Positions 8,551 through 18,096 are shown, counted from the stretch's first letter. The stretch is 32,055 nt of DNA from Acidobacteriota bacterium (GCA_019242475.1 JAFAVK010000008.1:1-32055), one strand, 5' to 3'. Notes: generated from the letters alone by a model not told the origin. Numbers and translations are program-made.

Positions 8551-8702
8551 CGTCTGAGGGTGGTGCCGGTTGCCAAACAGCCGGTGCGTTCCGCAAGGGA
8601 CAACCAGCCGAAGCCCGAACATCGACAGTGCCCGCCAGTGGCAGCTCGAACGCCGATTGTGCCCCCCACAGCCGCTACCTTCGAGCTGCCACCTTTATTT
8701 TT
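8551..8702 (+). ncRNA. Unassigned small RNA (~150 nt)
   Basis: The predicted transcript starts about 7 nt after a consensus promoter and ends at a strong terminator. Hairpin 1 pairs 8563-8572 with 8578-8587 (10 bp including wobbles, loop CCAAA). Hairpin 2 follows with no gap, pairing 8588-8592 with 8597-8601 around a GCAA tetraloop, so the two could stack. About 36 nt of apparently unpaired, C/A-rich linker (8602-8637) leads to the terminator hairpin. I see no SRP Alu or domain IV signature, no tmRNA tag frame and no 6S-like open central bubble. The 60-codon ORF over it has no Shine-Dalgarno, and its ATG (8536) lies before the transcription start. The function is unknown: a trans-acting sRNA, protein-binding RNA or lineage-specific structured RNA are all possible. 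Confidence 0.75.
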
Positions 8703-8703
8703 T
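8638..8703 (+). terminator. Intrinsic terminator of the small RNA
   Basis: A perfect 13-bp stem (GTGGCAGCTCGAA at 8638-8650 with its complement at 8680-8692) closes a 29-nt loop that itself holds a TGTG/CACA mini-stem. CTTTATTTTTT follows on the plus strand only, which fixes the direction. It ends 12 nt before the stop of the convergent mtaD-like gene. Confidence 0.9.
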
Positions 8704-8714
8704 CCCTTAAAAAC

Positions 8715-10043
8715 TTAGATTCCGGAGCGTGCGGCGAGGAGTTCGTACTGTCGCTCTGCCTCTGCGACCACCTCGCGCTCGTCGAGCGTCTGTAGCTGGC
8801 CTCCGCGGAGCACTGGGCGGCCGTCGATGAGCACGTCACGCACGTCGCGGGCCTCTGCGGCGTAGACGACCGTCGAGACGACCTCCGGGCGCGGCGTCGT
8901 GTGCAGCCGGCCGAGTTCGAGGACGGTGATGTCTGCGAGCTTGCCGGCCTCAAGACTTCCGACCTCATTTTCGAGCCCGAGTGCGCGCGCACCGCCCCTG
9001 GTCGCCATGCGCAGGACGCGCGCGGCGGGCAGCGCGTCGGCGCCGCGGCTCACCTTCTGGAGCAGGGCCGCCGCGCGCATCTCCGTGAACATGTCGAGGC
9101 GGTTGTTGCAGGGCGCGCCGTCCGCGCCGAACGAGACCGAGGCGCCGCGCGCGAGCAGCTCGGAGACGGGCGCGACGCCCGAGCCCAGCTTCATGTTCGA
9201 AGAGGGGCAGTGCGCGACGTGCGTCCCCTTCGACGCGAGCAGGCCCATCTCGTCGTCATCCAGATGGACGCAGTGCGCGAGCAGGACGTGCGGCCCCGAG
9301 AGGCCGAGCGAGTCGAGGTACAGGACGTTCCTCATCCCCGTCTCGCTCTCGACCAACTCGCACTCCGAGACGTTCTCCGAGGCGTGCGTGTGAATCATCA
9401 CGCCGCGCTCGCGCGCGAGTGCAGCCACGCGCTCAAGCAGTTCCCTCGTACAGCTCACCGCGAAGCGCGGCGCGAAGCAGTAGCGCACGCGGCCTTCCGC
9501 GCGGCCGTGCCACTTCTCAAGCAGCGCGAGCGACTCGCGGATGGAATCCTCTGACTCCTCCCTTAATCCGGCCGGCACCTCCTCGCCCTTGTCCATCATG
9601 CACTTGCCGACCGTGGCGCGGAAGCCGGATTCTTCCACGACGCGGAAGACCTCTTCCGTGTGGTTCACGGTCTCCATCGTCAGCGCACAGGTCGTGCCGC
9701 CTCGGATGAGTTCCGCGACGCCGAGCCGCGCGGAGGCGCGCAAAGAGGCCGGGTCGTGCGCGGCCTCCAGGGGCCACACGCGCCGCTTGAGCCAGTCCAA
9801 GAGCGCGAGGTCGTCGGCCGCGCCGCGGAAGAGCGTCTGGCAGAGGTGGACGTGCGTCTGCACGAAGCCGGGCAGGACTGCACAGCCGCGCGCGTCGATG
9901 GTCACGTCGGACGGCGCCGCGGACAGGTCGCGGCCGACGGCCTCGATGCGGCGCCCGCGCACGAGCACGTCGCCGTCCAGAACCCTTCCGGCGGCGTCCA
10001 TCGTCACGACGGCGCCGCCCTTGATGAGGACAGTCTGCTCCAT
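8715..10043 (-). CDS. mtaD: Amidohydrolase, MtaD / Trz-Atz type (5-methylthioadenosine/S-adenosylhomocysteine deaminase-like)
   Basis: The 442-residue protein belongs to the metal-dependent amidohydrolase family. The metal ligands are visible as HVH (H64, H66) in [17 protein letters not shown]220 in MIHTHASEN, and D308 in [11 protein letters not shown]; the substrate-side HCVH (257-260) and [12 protein letters not shown] are also present. This motif set matches MtaD-like deaminases of S-adenosylhomocysteine and methylthioadenosine; a guanine- or other aminohydrolase-type activity cannot be excluded. The ATG at 10043 ([10 protein letters not shown]) begins the conserved composite beta-domain. 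The upstream extension to 10157 would run into a repeat element and is unlikely. No strong Shine-Dalgarno is visible. It lies downstream of recA, separated by the CCGTAAA repeat. Confidence 0.85.
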   Translation of the reverse strand: MEQTVLIKGGAVVTMDAAGRVLDGDVLVRGRRIEAVGRDLSAAPSDVTIDARGCAVLPGFVQTHVHLCQTLFRGAADDLALLDWLKRRVWPLEAAHDPASLRASARLGVAELIRGGTTCALTMETVNHTEEVFRVVEESGFRATVGKCMMDKGEEVPAGLREESEDSIRESLALLEKWHGRAEGRVRYCFAPRFAVSCTRELLERVAALARERGVMIHTHASENVSECELVESETGMRNVLYLDSLGLSGPHVLLAHCVHLDDDEMGLLASKGTHVAHCPSSNMKLGSGVAPVSELLARGASVSFGADGAPCNNRLDMFTEMRAAALLQKVSRGADALPAARVLRMATRGGARALGLENEVGSLEAGKLADITVLELGRLHTTPRPEVVSTVVYAAEARDVRDVLIDGRPVLRGGQLQTLDEREVVAEAERQYELLAARSGI

Positions 10044-10101
10044 CTGAAATAGGCGAAGAGAGTTTTTAAAAGCGGAGTCTCTTGCCGCGCGATTATCCAC
10101 G

Positions 10102-10185
10102 AAAAGCCGTAAACCGTAAACCGTGACAAGAAGGAAACTGCCTTTCCCTCTTGTCACGGTTCACGGTTTACGGTTTACGGCTTTT
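10102..10185. repeat. Heptamer CCGTAAA inverted repeat (copy 1)
   Basis: The left arm (10102-10130) and right arm (10150-10185) are inverted copies built from 7-bp CCGTAAA/CGGTTTA units and end in the shared TTGTCACGG. The right arm carries one more heptamer than the left, as expected if units are gained or lost by slippage. The right arm stops 3 nt short of the recA stop codon (10189-10191). A second copy is at 29970-30060. Confidence 0.88.
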
Positions 10186-10188
10186 AAC

Positions 10189-11211
<1,023 letters not shown>

Positions 11212-11459
11212 AGTTGCTACCACTCTTTCTCGTCCCCTTTTCTCACGCTGTTAAATTTGTGTCCTAAAGCTTAAGACCGGGACAGTCTAACACAAACGGC
11301 GCGAGAATGGAACAGCGTTTCACACTTGCAACAATATTTTTTTCACCCTGGCGGGGATGAAGCCGGAGACCCGTGTTGGAGCCGGGACAATATACGACAG
11401 CCGCCCTTTCAAGTCGAGCGCCGTCTTTCAGACCGACATTAGATGCACGGGAGACGGAA

Positions 11460-12248
11460 TCAGTGGGGTAGCAGCGAGCGCGAAAACTCGCCGACTCGTG
11501 AGACGAGGTCGGGGCTGCCGGAGTGCTTTTCGATCTCGGAGACGAGAGCCGAGCCGACGACCGCGGCGTCGGCGTAGGCCCACACGTCCGCGACGTGCTC
11601 GGGCGTGGAGATGCCGAAGCCGACGGCGACGGGCAGGTCTGTGACGCCGCGCACGCGCCCGACGAGGCGCCGGGCTTCGTCGCTCATCTGCTCGCGTGCG
11701 CCCGTGACGCCCGCGCGCGAGACGGCGTAGACGAAGCCGCTGGCACGCTCGGCGATCATCGAGAGGCGCGCGTCGGAGGTGGTCGGGGCGACGAGGAAAA
11801 TCTGGTCGAGGCCGCGGCCCGAGAGGACGGCGTTGAAGTCGGCCGACTCTTCGGGGACGAGGTCGGTGGCGAGTACGCCGTCCACGCCCGTGCGGACGCA
11901 CTCGTCGGCGAGTCGTTCGAGGCCGAACTGAAGCAGAGGGTTAAAGTAGCTGAAGAGGATGACCGGCACGTCCGTCTCGCGCCGCGCTTCGGCGAGAATT
12001 CGAAGCACGTCAACGAGTCCGACGCCGTGGCGCAGTGCGCGCTCCGCGGCGCGTTGAATCGTCGGGCCGTCGGCGACGGGGTCGCTGAAGGGCACGCCCA
12101 GCTCAATCAGCGTCGCGCCCGCGCGCGCGAGCTCGACGATGAGTGCACGCGAGGTGTCGAGGTCGGGGTCGCCGACGGTGATGTAGGGGATGAAGCCGCG
12201 GCGGCCGTCGGCCCGGAGGTGCTTGAAAGCCTCTGTGATGCGACTCAC
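11460..12248 (-). CDS. trpA: Tryptophan synthase alpha subunit
   Basis: TrpA cleaves indole-3-glycerol phosphate to indole and glyceraldehyde-3-phosphate and passes indole to TrpB. The 262 residues hold the catalytic Glu in [16 protein letters not shown] (usual Glu/Asp pair), [14 protein letters not shown], and the phosphate-binding [11 protein letters not shown] and AVVGSALV. The start is a GTG that overlaps the trpB stop (GTGA), a typical translationally coupled pair. It is the last trp gene of the cluster; recA follows 248 bp downstream. Confidence 0.97.
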   Translation of the reverse strand: MSRITEAFKHLRADGRRGFIPYITVGDPDLDTSRALIVELARAGATLIELGVPFSDPVADGPTIQRAAERALRHGVGLVDVLRILAEARRETDVPVILFSYFNPLLQFGLERLADECVRTGVDGVLATDLVPEESADFNAVLSGRGLDQIFLVAPTTSDARLSMIAERASGFVYAVSRAGVTGAREQMSDEARRLVGRVRGVTDLPVAVGFGISTPEHVADVWAYADAAVVGSALVSEIEKHSGSPDLVSRVGEFSRSLLPH

Positions 12249-13459
12249 GTCGTCTCTCCGCCCGCGAGTTCCGCCACGGTCTGCACGTCCTTGTCGCCGC
12301 GCCCCGAAAGGTTGACGACGAGGGCCTCGCTCGACTTCATTTCTCGCGCGAGCTTGAGCGCGTGCGCGACGGCGTGGGCGGATTCGAGCGCGGGGATAAT
12401 GCCTTCGAGTTTTGAGAGGAGGCCGAAGGCTTCGAGCGCCTCCTCGTCCGTGGCGGAGACGTACTCGACGCGCCCCTCGTCGTGGAGGAAGGCGTGCTCG
12501 GGGCCGATGGAAGGGTAGTCGAGCCCGGCCGAGATGGAATGCGTGGATGCAATCTGCCCGCGGTCGTCCTGCAAGACGTAGCTCAACGTGCCTTGAAGCA
12601 CGCCGGGTCGGCCGCCGCCCGCCTGGTTGAAGCGCGCGGCGTGCAGACCCAACTCCGCGCCGGTGCCACCGGCCTCGACGCCGACCATGCGGACGCCTTT
12701 GTCATTTAAGAAAGGGTGGAACAGGCCAATCGAGTTCGACCCGCCGCCGACGCACGCGACGAGCGCGTCGGGTAGCCGCCCTTCCCTTTCGAGGAACTGC
12801 GCGCGCGCCTCGCGGCCGATGACGCTCTGGAACTCGCGCACCATGAGCGGGTACGGGTGCGGCCCGAGCGCGCTGCCTAAGAGATAATAGGTGTCGGCGA
12901 CGTTCGTCACCCAGTCGCGCAGCGCCTCGTTGATGGCGTCCTTGAGCGTGCGCTGGCCGGCGTCCACCTCGCGCACCTCTGCGCCGAGCAGGCGCATGCG
13001 GAAGACGTTGAGCCGCTGCCGCCGCACGTCCTCCGTGCCCATGTAGACGACACAGCCGAGCCCGAAGAGCGCGCAGACGGTCGCGGTCGCGACGCCGTGC
13101 TGCCCCGCGCCCGTCTCCGCGATGACGCGCTGCTTGCCCATCCGCCGCGCGAGCAGGACTTGCCCGAGCGCGTTGTTGATCTTGTGCGAGCCGGTGTGCG
13201 AGAGGTCTTCGCGCTTGAGGTAGAGGCGTGCGCCGCCCGCGTGCTCGGTCAGGCGCGCGGCGTGGAAGAGCGGCGTCGGGCGGCCCGAGAAGTCTCGGAG
13301 CAGCGACTCGAACTCGCGCCGAAAACTCTCGTCGTCGCGCGCCGCGTCGAAGGCTTCGGTCAGCTCTTCGAGCGGCGCCATCAAGGTCTCGGGCACGTAA
13401 CGCCCGCCGTAGCGCCCCCAGTGCCCGCCCGCGTCAGGATGTACAGTCTGCTCACTCAT
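12245..13459 (-). CDS. trpB: Tryptophan synthase beta subunit
   Basis: TrpB is the PLP enzyme that condenses indole with serine to form tryptophan. The 404-residue protein carries the PLP lysine in [35 protein letters not shown], and the phosphate-binding [11 protein letters not shown]-terminal [12 protein letters not shown] is typical. The length and N-terminus ([16 protein letters not shown]) match TrpB1. The ATG at 13459 is used; a TTG codon directly upstream extends the frame by one residue. It is separated from trpF by the GGDEF gene, so the trp cluster is split here. Confidence 0.98.
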   Translation of the reverse strand: MSEQTVHPDAGGHWGRYGGRYVPETLMAPLEELTEAFDAARDDESFRREFESLLRDFSGRPTPLFHAARLTEHAGGARLYLKREDLSHTGSHKINNALGQVLLARRMGKQRVIAETGAGQHGVATATVCALFGLGCVVYMGTEDVRRQRLNVFRMRLLGAEVREVDAGQRTLKDAINEALRDWVTNVADTYYLLGSALGPHPYPLMVREFQSVIGREARAQFLEREGRLPDALVACVGGGSNSIGLFHPFLNDKGVRMVGVEAGGTGAELGLHAARFNQAGGGRPGVLQGTLSYVLQDDRGQIASTHSISAGLDYPSIGPEHAFLHDEGRVEYVSATDEEALEAFGLLSKLEGIIPALESAHAVAHALKLAREMKSSEALVVNLSGRGDKDVQTVAELAGGETT

Positions 13460-13533
13460 CAAAGTTGATACCTTGCTGCCAGTCTAGCCCAGGCGGAACT
13501 GTTTTTGAAACGGAGGCCACGCCGCAGGAGGAA

Positions 13534-13607
13534 TTAACCGCAGAGACACGGAGGCACAGCCTTGAAGACATAAGTCAACAAGCTGTGCCTCTTTGTCTTT
13601 TGGTTAA
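13534..13607. repeat. Imperfect inverted repeat at the end of the GGDEF gene
   Basis: TTAACCGCAGAGACACGG at 13534 onward and the arm CTGTGCCTCTTTGTC..GGTTAA ending near 13607 are imperfect inverted copies, best matched over GGCACAGC/GCTGTGCC and the outer TTAACC/GGTTAA. The right arm supplies the TAA stop codon of the GGDEF gene. A 7-bp period is only faintly visible here. Confidence 0.7.
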
Positions 13608-14557
13608 GCTCTCGAACCGACGGCGGGGCCGGAGGCGGAGGCGAGGACGGCGCGGTTGCGCCCCTCCTGCTTGGCGAGGTAGAGCGCGGCGTCGCTGGTG
13701 CCGAACAGCTCGCGCTCGGTGCGCGCGTTATCGGGGCACGAGGCGACGCCGATGCTGACGGTCACGCCGCCGCTCATCTCTTCCAGAGGGCGAGCGGCGA
13801 CGGCGACGCGCACGCGCTCGGCGGCGGCCAGGGCTTTGTCGCTCCCGACGCCCGCGAGGAGCAGGGCGAACTCCTCGCCGCCGAGTCGCGCCGCCGTATC
13901 GTTGTCGCGCGAAAGCTCTGCGAGCACTTCGGCCACGGCGCGGATGACGCGGTCGCCGGCCGGGTGGCCGTAGGTGTCGTTGACGCGCTTCATGTGGTCG
14001 ATGTCGAGGAGCAGGAGCGCGCAGGGGATTTCGTAGCGGCGCCAGCGCTCGACCTCCTGTTCGAGCGCCTTGCGGAAGCGGCGGCGGTTGGCGAGCCCCG
14101 TCAGGTAGTCGCGGTCGGCCTCCGCGCGCAGGCGGTCAACGGTCAGGCGGTACGAGACGAGCTGCGCGGCGCGCGCGGCGAGCAACAAAAACTCTTCGGG
14201 AAGTTGAAAGTAGTCTGAAGCCCCGGCGGCCATCGCCGCGCCGCGCCGCTCGGGGGTCGCGGGGTCGAAGCCCGCGAGGATGACGGGCACGGGCTCCTGC
14301 GCGTCGGCGAGCATGCGCGCAAGCTCGTTGGCGCTGACGCCCTTGACCGAGGCGTCGGCGACGACGACGTGCGGGCGCGTGCGCTGGAGCGCGACGAGCG
14401 CCTTGACGCCGCCCGCCACGCCCGCGACGCAGAAGCCGCGCTCTTCGAGCCCCGCGCCGTAGGCGCCCACGCGCGGGTCGTCGGTCACGAGCAGGACGCG
14501 GCCCTGGTCGCGCGTCGGCTGGCGGCGGCCGTCGTTGAAACGTGCGGTGGCGGTCAT
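13604..14557 (-). CDS. Response-regulator-like diguanylate cyclase (REC-GGDEF)
   Basis: The 317-residue protein has an N-terminal receiver-like domain (~20-135; VLLVTDDPRV, Asp68 in VVVADASV) and a GGDEF domain (~148-305). The active site is intact (GGEEF, 226-230), with DRDYLTGLANRRRF, LLDIDHMKRVNDTYGH and an inhibitory I-site RDND exactly five residues before it. It should make cyclic di-GMP from GTP in the cytosol. The receiver lacks the usual conserved lysine (Gln in SDYFQLP), so phosphorylation control may be lost. It sits between trpF and trpB, which is unusual. No partner histidine kinase is nearby. Confidence 0.93.
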   Translation of the reverse strand: MTATARFNDGRRQPTRDQGRVLLVTDDPRVGAYGAGLEERGFCVAGVAGGVKALVALQRTRPHVVVADASVKGVSANELARMLADAQEPVPVILAGFDPATPERRGAAMAAGASDYFQLPEEFLLLAARAAQLVSYRLTVDRLRAEADRDYLTGLANRRRFRKALEQEVERWRRYEIPCALLLLDIDHMKRVNDTYGHPAGDRVIRAVAEVLAELSRDNDTAARLGGEEFALLLAGVGSDKALAAAERVRVAVAARPLEEMSGGVTVSIGVASCPDNARTERELFGTSDAALYLAKQEGRNRAVLASASGPAVGSRA

Positions 14558-14707
14558 CAGTTGGAACTCGGGCGAAAGAATGAACTGATTGTCAGACCAA
14601 CCGGTGGGAGGCGAAGTCAGGGCACAACGTCCGGCACGGCTACCGAACCCCCTTGCTCGTTCACGGCCAGAATAACCGATGGGGTGGGAGAGGAGTCAAG
14701 GGGAAAA

Positions 14708-14738
14708 GCAGTAGGCAGTAGGCAGATGGCAGTAGGCA
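14708..14738. repeat. Heptamer GTAGGCA tandem block (copy 2)
   Basis: Four units at 14711-14738: units 1, 2 and 4 are GTAGGCA and unit 3 is GATGGCA. The inverted partner (AACTGCCTACTGCC, 14905-14918) lies on the far side of the palindromic element and forms the last codons and stop of trpF. Confidence 0.87.
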
Positions 14739-14740
14739 GC

Positions 14741-14894
14741 TCGAAGCCCCGGAGGGGCGTCATGTTTATAGTTCTCGTTGTAATTAAAATCCAAGCTCCG
14801 TTAGGGGCGACATGTCACATGTCGCCCCTGACGGGGCTCGGGAACAATGAGAACGTGAAGGCTATAAACATTCCGCCCCTCCGGGGCTTCTCGA
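14741..14894. repeat. Nested palindromic element (MITE- or REP-like)
   Basis: The outer arms 14741-14771 and 14862-14894 are near-perfect inverted copies (CCCCGGAGGGGCG then ATGTTTATAG). Inside, 14794-14815 pairs with 14817-14838 as a 22-bp palindrome (GGGGCGACATGT core) with a 1-nt centre. With the flanking GTAGGCA arms this fills most of the 345-bp gap between trpF and the GGDEF gene. There is no ORF inside. The architecture fits a non-autonomous mobile or dispersed repeat. The remaining ~130 bp upstream of the GGDEF gene shows no clear promoter. Confidence 0.8.
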
Positions 14895-14902
14895 ACATCA
14901 TC

Positions 14903-15520
14903 CTAACTGCCTACTGCCTTCACGAATCGTCGCATGAGTTCGGGACTCTTGCGGCCGGGGGCGGTCTCGACGCCGCTGCACACGTCCACGGCGTAGGGGC
15001 GGACGGCGGCGACGGCCGCGGCGACGTTGCCGGGGTTGAGGCCGCCGGCGAGGAAGAGTCTTGGGACGCGCTCGCGTGTGAGGGCGGCGAGCGACCAGTC
15101 GAAGGTGTGCCCCGTGCCGCCGCGCTCGCCCGCGACGTAGGCGTCGAGCAGGACGGCATCCGTGTCAAAGGCGGCCGCCGACTCGACGCCGAAGTCGGCG
15201 CCGACGCGGAGCGCTTTGATGGTCGTCAGTCCGCGCAGCTCCCGACAGAACTCGGGCGTCTCGTCGCCGTGGAGTTGCACCGTGCCGAGGCCGGCCTCGC
15301 GCGCGATACGTTCGACCTCCGAGGGCGCGGGCTCGTTGACGAAGACGCCGACGCAGGAGGTGCCGTCGGGCAGTTGTTCAATTATCTTTCGGGCGTCCGT
15401 TGGCAAGACGCAGCGCGGGCTGCGCGCGTAGAAGTTGAAGCCGAGCATGTCGGCGCCCGCTTCGAGCGCCGCGAGCGCGTCTTCAAGGTTCGTGATGCCG
15501 CAGACTTTAACGCGAGTCAT
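14903..15520 (-). CDS. trpF: Phosphoribosylanthranilate isomerase
   Basis: TrpF isomerises N-(5-phosphoribosyl)anthranilate to CdRP in tryptophan synthesis. The 205-residue barrel starts with the diagnostic VKVCGITNLEDA (catalytic Cys). It has LGFNFYARSPR, VGVFVNE, VQLHGDE, the catalytic Asp in VLLDAYV and the phosphate-binding AGGLNPGNV and VDVCSGVE. The ATG at 15520 has GAGG 6 nt upstream, overlapping the trpC stop (8 bp gap). The last residues (KAVGS) and the TAG stop are encoded by a GTAGGCA heptamer of the flanking repeat, so the 3' end has been touched by the repeat without obvious loss of the domain. Confidence 0.96.
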   Translation of the reverse strand: MTRVKVCGITNLEDALAALEAGADMLGFNFYARSPRCVLPTDARKIIEQLPDGTSCVGVFVNEPAPSEVERIAREAGLGTVQLHGDETPEFCRELRGLTTIKALRVGADFGVESAAAFDTDAVLLDAYVAGERGGTGHTFDWSLAALTRERVPRLFLAGGLNPGNVAAAVAAVRPYAVDVCSGVETAPGRKSPELMRRFVKAVGS

Positions 15521-15528
15521 CTTCAACC

Positions 15529-16356
15529 TCAGACCGCGGGGGTCGCCTCGCCCCAGCCGCCCGCGCCCGCGAGGTAACGCAGCGCGGCCTCCGGGTCTTC
15601 GGCGCGCATCAGCGTCTCGCCGACGAGGAAGGCGCGGAAGCCGCACGCGCGCAGACGGTCGATGTCGCCCGCGCCGCGCAGGCCGCTCTCGCTCACGAGC
15701 AGCAAGCCCTCGGGCGCGCGGGCCGCCAGCTCGATTGAAGTCTGGAGTGAGACTTCGAACGTGCGCAGGTCGCGGTTGTTGACGCCGACGTTGTGCGCGC
15801 CCGCGCCGAGCGCGCGCTCAAGCTCCGACGCCGTGTGAACTTCGACGAGCGCGTCCATGCCTAACTCTTCTTCGGTCAGACGGAGTAGCCCCGAAAGCGT
15901 CTCGTCGTCGAGCGCCGCGACGATGAGCAGCAACGCGTCCGCGCCCGCGGCGGCCGACTCGAAGAGCTGGTACGGCTCGAAGATGAAGTCCTTGCGCAGC
16001 ACGGGCAGGCCCGTAGACTCCTTCGCCTCTTGCAAGTCGGCGAGCGAGCCGCGGAAGAAGTCCTCCTCGGTCAGCACCGACAAGGCCGCCGCGCCGCCGC
16101 GCTCGTACGCGCGGACGGTCTCGGCGACGGACGCGCCCACGCGAATCTCCCCTTTCGACGGAGACGCGCGCTTGAATTCGGCGATGACGTTCACGCGCCC
16201 CGCGTCTGTTAGGGCTTGTTGAAAAGCATGCGGTCGGGCGTCCGCGCGGGCGGCGAGCGCCTCGCGCCGCAACTCTCTAAACGGCCGCGCCGCCTTCGCC
16301 TCGGCCAGACGCACGGCCTTCCGCTCGATGATCTTCGACAGGAAATCGCTCGACAT
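15529..16356 (-). CDS. trpC: Indole-3-glycerol phosphate synthase
   Basis: TrpC closes the indole ring from CdRP, releasing CO2. The 275-residue barrel has IAEFKRASPSKG (catalytic Glu/Lys), ALSVLTEEDFFRGS, VLRKDFIFEPYQL (catalytic Lys), LVEVHTASELERAL, NNRDLRTFEV and SESGLRGAGDI. The length is normal. It sits 6 bp after trpD and 8 bp before trpF, a tight operon arrangement. Confidence 0.97.
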   Translation of the reverse strand: MSSDFLSKIIERKAVRLAEAKAARPFRELRREALAARADARPHAFQQALTDAGRVNVIAEFKRASPSKGEIRVGASVAETVRAYERGGAAALSVLTEEDFFRGSLADLQEAKESTGLPVLRKDFIFEPYQLFESAAAGADALLLIVAALDDETLSGLLRLTEEELGMDALVEVHTASELERALGAGAHNVGVNNRDLRTFEVSLQTSIELAARAPEGLLLVSESGLRGAGDIDRLRACGFRAFLVGETLMRAEDPEAALRYLAGAGGWGEATPAV

Positions 16357-16362
16357 TCGCCC

Positions 16363-17460
16363 TCAACCCTTCGACGCCTTCACGAGCCCTTCGAGCTTTG
16401 CGAGCGCGGCGCCGCCGTCGATGCTCTCGGCGGCCAGCCGCGCGGCCTCTTTCAAATCGCCGGCCGCGCCGCCGACGTAGAGCGCGGCCGCCGCGTTCAG
16501 GCAGACGAGCGCGCGCCCTTCGTCGCGCCTTTCGCCCGACAGAATCGAGCGGATGACCGCCGCGTTCGCCTCCGCGTCGCCTCCGCGCAAAGCTTCGAGC
16601 GGCGCCGGCTCAAGCCCGAACTCTTCGGGCTCGACCTCGAAGACGCGCACCGCGCCGTCCAAAACTTCCGCGACCTTGGTGCGCCCGGTGAGCGTCACCT
16701 CGTCCAGACCGTCGAGCCCGTGCACGACCCAAGCGCGCTCCGACCCGAGGGCTTTCAGAGTGTGTGCGAGCGGCTCGACCAGCGCCTCGTGCCAGACGCC
16801 GATGACCTGCCGCGGCGCGCCCGCGGGGTTCGTCAGAGGCCCGAGGAGGTTGAAGGTCGTGTGAACTCCCAGTTCCCTCCGCACGCCCGCGACGCGCGCG
16901 GTCGCGCCGTGGTAGAGCGGCGCGAACATGAAGCAGACGCCCAGCTCGTTCAGGCAGGTCTCCGAGACCTCGGGCGGGGCGGCGACGTTGACGCCGAGCG
17001 CGGCGAGCACGTCCGCCGAGCCCGAGCGGCTCGTCGCGGCGCGGCTTCCGTGCTTGGCGACGGGCAGGCCCGCGCCCGCGATGACGAAGGCCGCCGCGGT
17101 CGAGACGTTGAAGGTCTTTGCCGTGCTCGAACCCGTCCCGGCCGTGTCCACGAAGCGCTCGTGGCGCGCGTTGATGCGCACCGCGCGGCCGCGCATCGCG
17201 GAGGCGAGCCCCGCCAGTTCCTCCACCGTCTCGCCCTTCACGGCCAGCGCGACCAGCGCCGCGCCGATCTGCGCGTCGGTCGCGTTGCCGTCGAGCAGCG
17301 CGTCCAAAAGCTCCGCCGCCTCCTCCCGCCGCAAGTCCTCGCCGCGCATCAGCCGCAGCGTGAACTCGCGCAGCGGCGGCCCCGCGCGCTCGTCCCTCCG
17401 CGCGGGCGGCGGCAGAAGCCACGACGGCAAAGTCTTCTGTCTGCGAGGTTCGTCTGACAT
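16363..17460 (-). CDS. trpD: Anthranilate phosphoribosyltransferase
   Basis: TrpD transfers the phosphoribosyl group of PRPP to anthranilate. The 365 residues show the family pattern: TLRLMRGEDLRREEAAELLDALL, KTFNVSTAAAFVIAGAG, SGSADVLAALGV, FMFAPLYHGA and TTFNLLGPLTNPA. The glycine-rich PRPP loop, normally GTGGD, reads GTGSS (108-112), and KHGNR reads KHGSR. The N-terminus has ~25 extra Pro/Arg-rich residues. The gene lies 7 bp after trpG and 6 bp before trpC. The call is firm; the loop change might affect PRPP/Mg binding or may be a lineage feature. Confidence 0.96.
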   Translation of the reverse strand: MSDEPRRQKTLPSWLLPPPARRDERAGPPLREFTLRLMRGEDLRREEAAELLDALLDGNATDAQIGAALVALAVKGETVEELAGLASAMRGRAVRINARHERFVDTAGTGSSTAKTFNVSTAAAFVIAGAGLPVAKHGSRAATSRSGSADVLAALGVNVAAPPEVSETCLNELGVCFMFAPLYHGATARVAGVRRELGVHTTFNLLGPLTNPAGAPRQVIGVWHEALVEPLAHTLKALGSERAWVVHGLDGLDEVTLTGRTKVAEVLDGAVRVFEVEPEEFGLEPAPLEALRGGDAEANAAVIRSILSGERRDEGRALVCLNAAAALYVGGAAGDLKEAARLAAESIDGGAALAKLEGLVKASKG

Positions 17461-17467
17461 GGGTTAC

Positions 17468-18043
17468 TTAGAGCTTTAGAAAGTTGGCGAGCAGGCGCTT
17501 GCCCTCGGCGGTGAGGATTGACTCGGGGTGGAACTGCACGCCCTCGACCTTGAGGCGGCGGTGGCGCAGGCCCATGATGACGCCGTCGGGGGTCGTGGCC
17601 GAGACTTCGAGGCAGTCGGGCAGGTTTTCGCGCTGGACGACGAGCGAGTGGTAGCGCGCGGCCGGGAAGCGGTATTCAAGTCCTTCAAAGATCGTCCGGC
17701 CGTCGTGGCAAATCTCGGCCGGCTTGCCGTGGACGGGCTCGGGGCCGCGCACGACGCGCCCGCCGAAAATCTGCCCGATGGCCTGGTGGCCGAGGCAGAC
17801 GCCGAGCACCGGGACGTGACCCGCGAGCGCGCCGATCAGCTCAAGCGTCACGCCCGCCTCGTCCGGCGTCCCAGGCCCCGGCGAGACGACGACCCGGTCG
17901 GGCCGTATCTCGTCTTCGACCTCCTTCACCGTCACCTCGTCGTTGCGCCGCACCTCGACTTCGGCCCCAAGCTCGCCGAGGTACTGCACGAGGTTGTAGG
18001 TGAACGAGTCGTAGTTATCGACTAGTAAAACCTTCTCGCCCAT
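17468..18043 (-). CDS. trpG: Anthranilate synthase component II (glutamine amidotransferase)
   Basis: TrpG/PabA supplies ammonia from glutamine to TrpE. The 191-residue class I amidotransferase has LLVDNYDSFTYNLVQYLGE, VVSPGPGTPDEAG, the nucleophile Cys in GVCLGHQAIGQ, RYHSLVV, and the catalytic His-Glu in EGVQFHPESILT. The ATG at 18043 has AGGTG 6 nt upstream; the longer frame would translate an AT-rich repeat and is rejected. It is in the trp cluster, so anthranilate is the likely product, though such subunits can also serve aminodeoxychorismate synthase. Confidence 0.96.
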   Translation of the reverse strand: MGEKVLLVDNYDSFTYNLVQYLGELGAEVEVRRNDEVTVKEVEDEIRPDRVVVSPGPGTPDEAGVTLELIGALAGHVPVLGVCLGHQAIGQIFGGRVVRGPEPVHGKPAEICHDGRTIFEGLEYRFPAARYHSLVVQRENLPDCLEVSATTPDGVIMGLRHRRLKVEGVQFHPESILTAEGKRLLANFLKL

Positions 18044-18067
18044 CGAAACACCTGCCGCATCACAATC

Positions 18068-18095
18068 TGAAATTTCAAATTTGAACTTTGAAATT
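18068..18095. repeat. Heptamer TSAAATT tandem repeat
   Basis: Four consecutive 7-bp units: TGAAATT, TCAAATT, TGAACTT, TGAAATT. The block ends 1 nt before the stop codon of the ankyrin gene and occupies half of the 53-bp gap to trpG. It is AT-rich against a GC-rich background. Confidence 0.8.
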
Positions 18096-18096
18096 C

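Noticed and set aside
8551..8702. Assignment as SRP RNA, 6S RNA, tmRNA or a cobalamin/TPP/c-di-GMP riboswitch
   Set aside because: The diagnostic motifs of each were looked for and not found. No gene lies downstream on the same strand for a riboswitch to control.
8536..8718. 60-codon plus-strand ORF over the small RNA
   Set aside because: Its ATG lies inside the promoter, before the expected transcription start. It has no ribosome site, and it runs through the terminator hairpin.
11212..11340. SOS (LexA) operator upstream of recA
   Set aside because: No GAAC-N4-GTTC or CTGT-N8-ACAG type site is visible. The operator of this lineage may differ, so nothing is claimed.
13604..14557. Degenerate, inactive GGDEF domain
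   Set aside because: GGEEF and the flanking catalytic motifs are intact; only the receiver domain shows a missing lysine.
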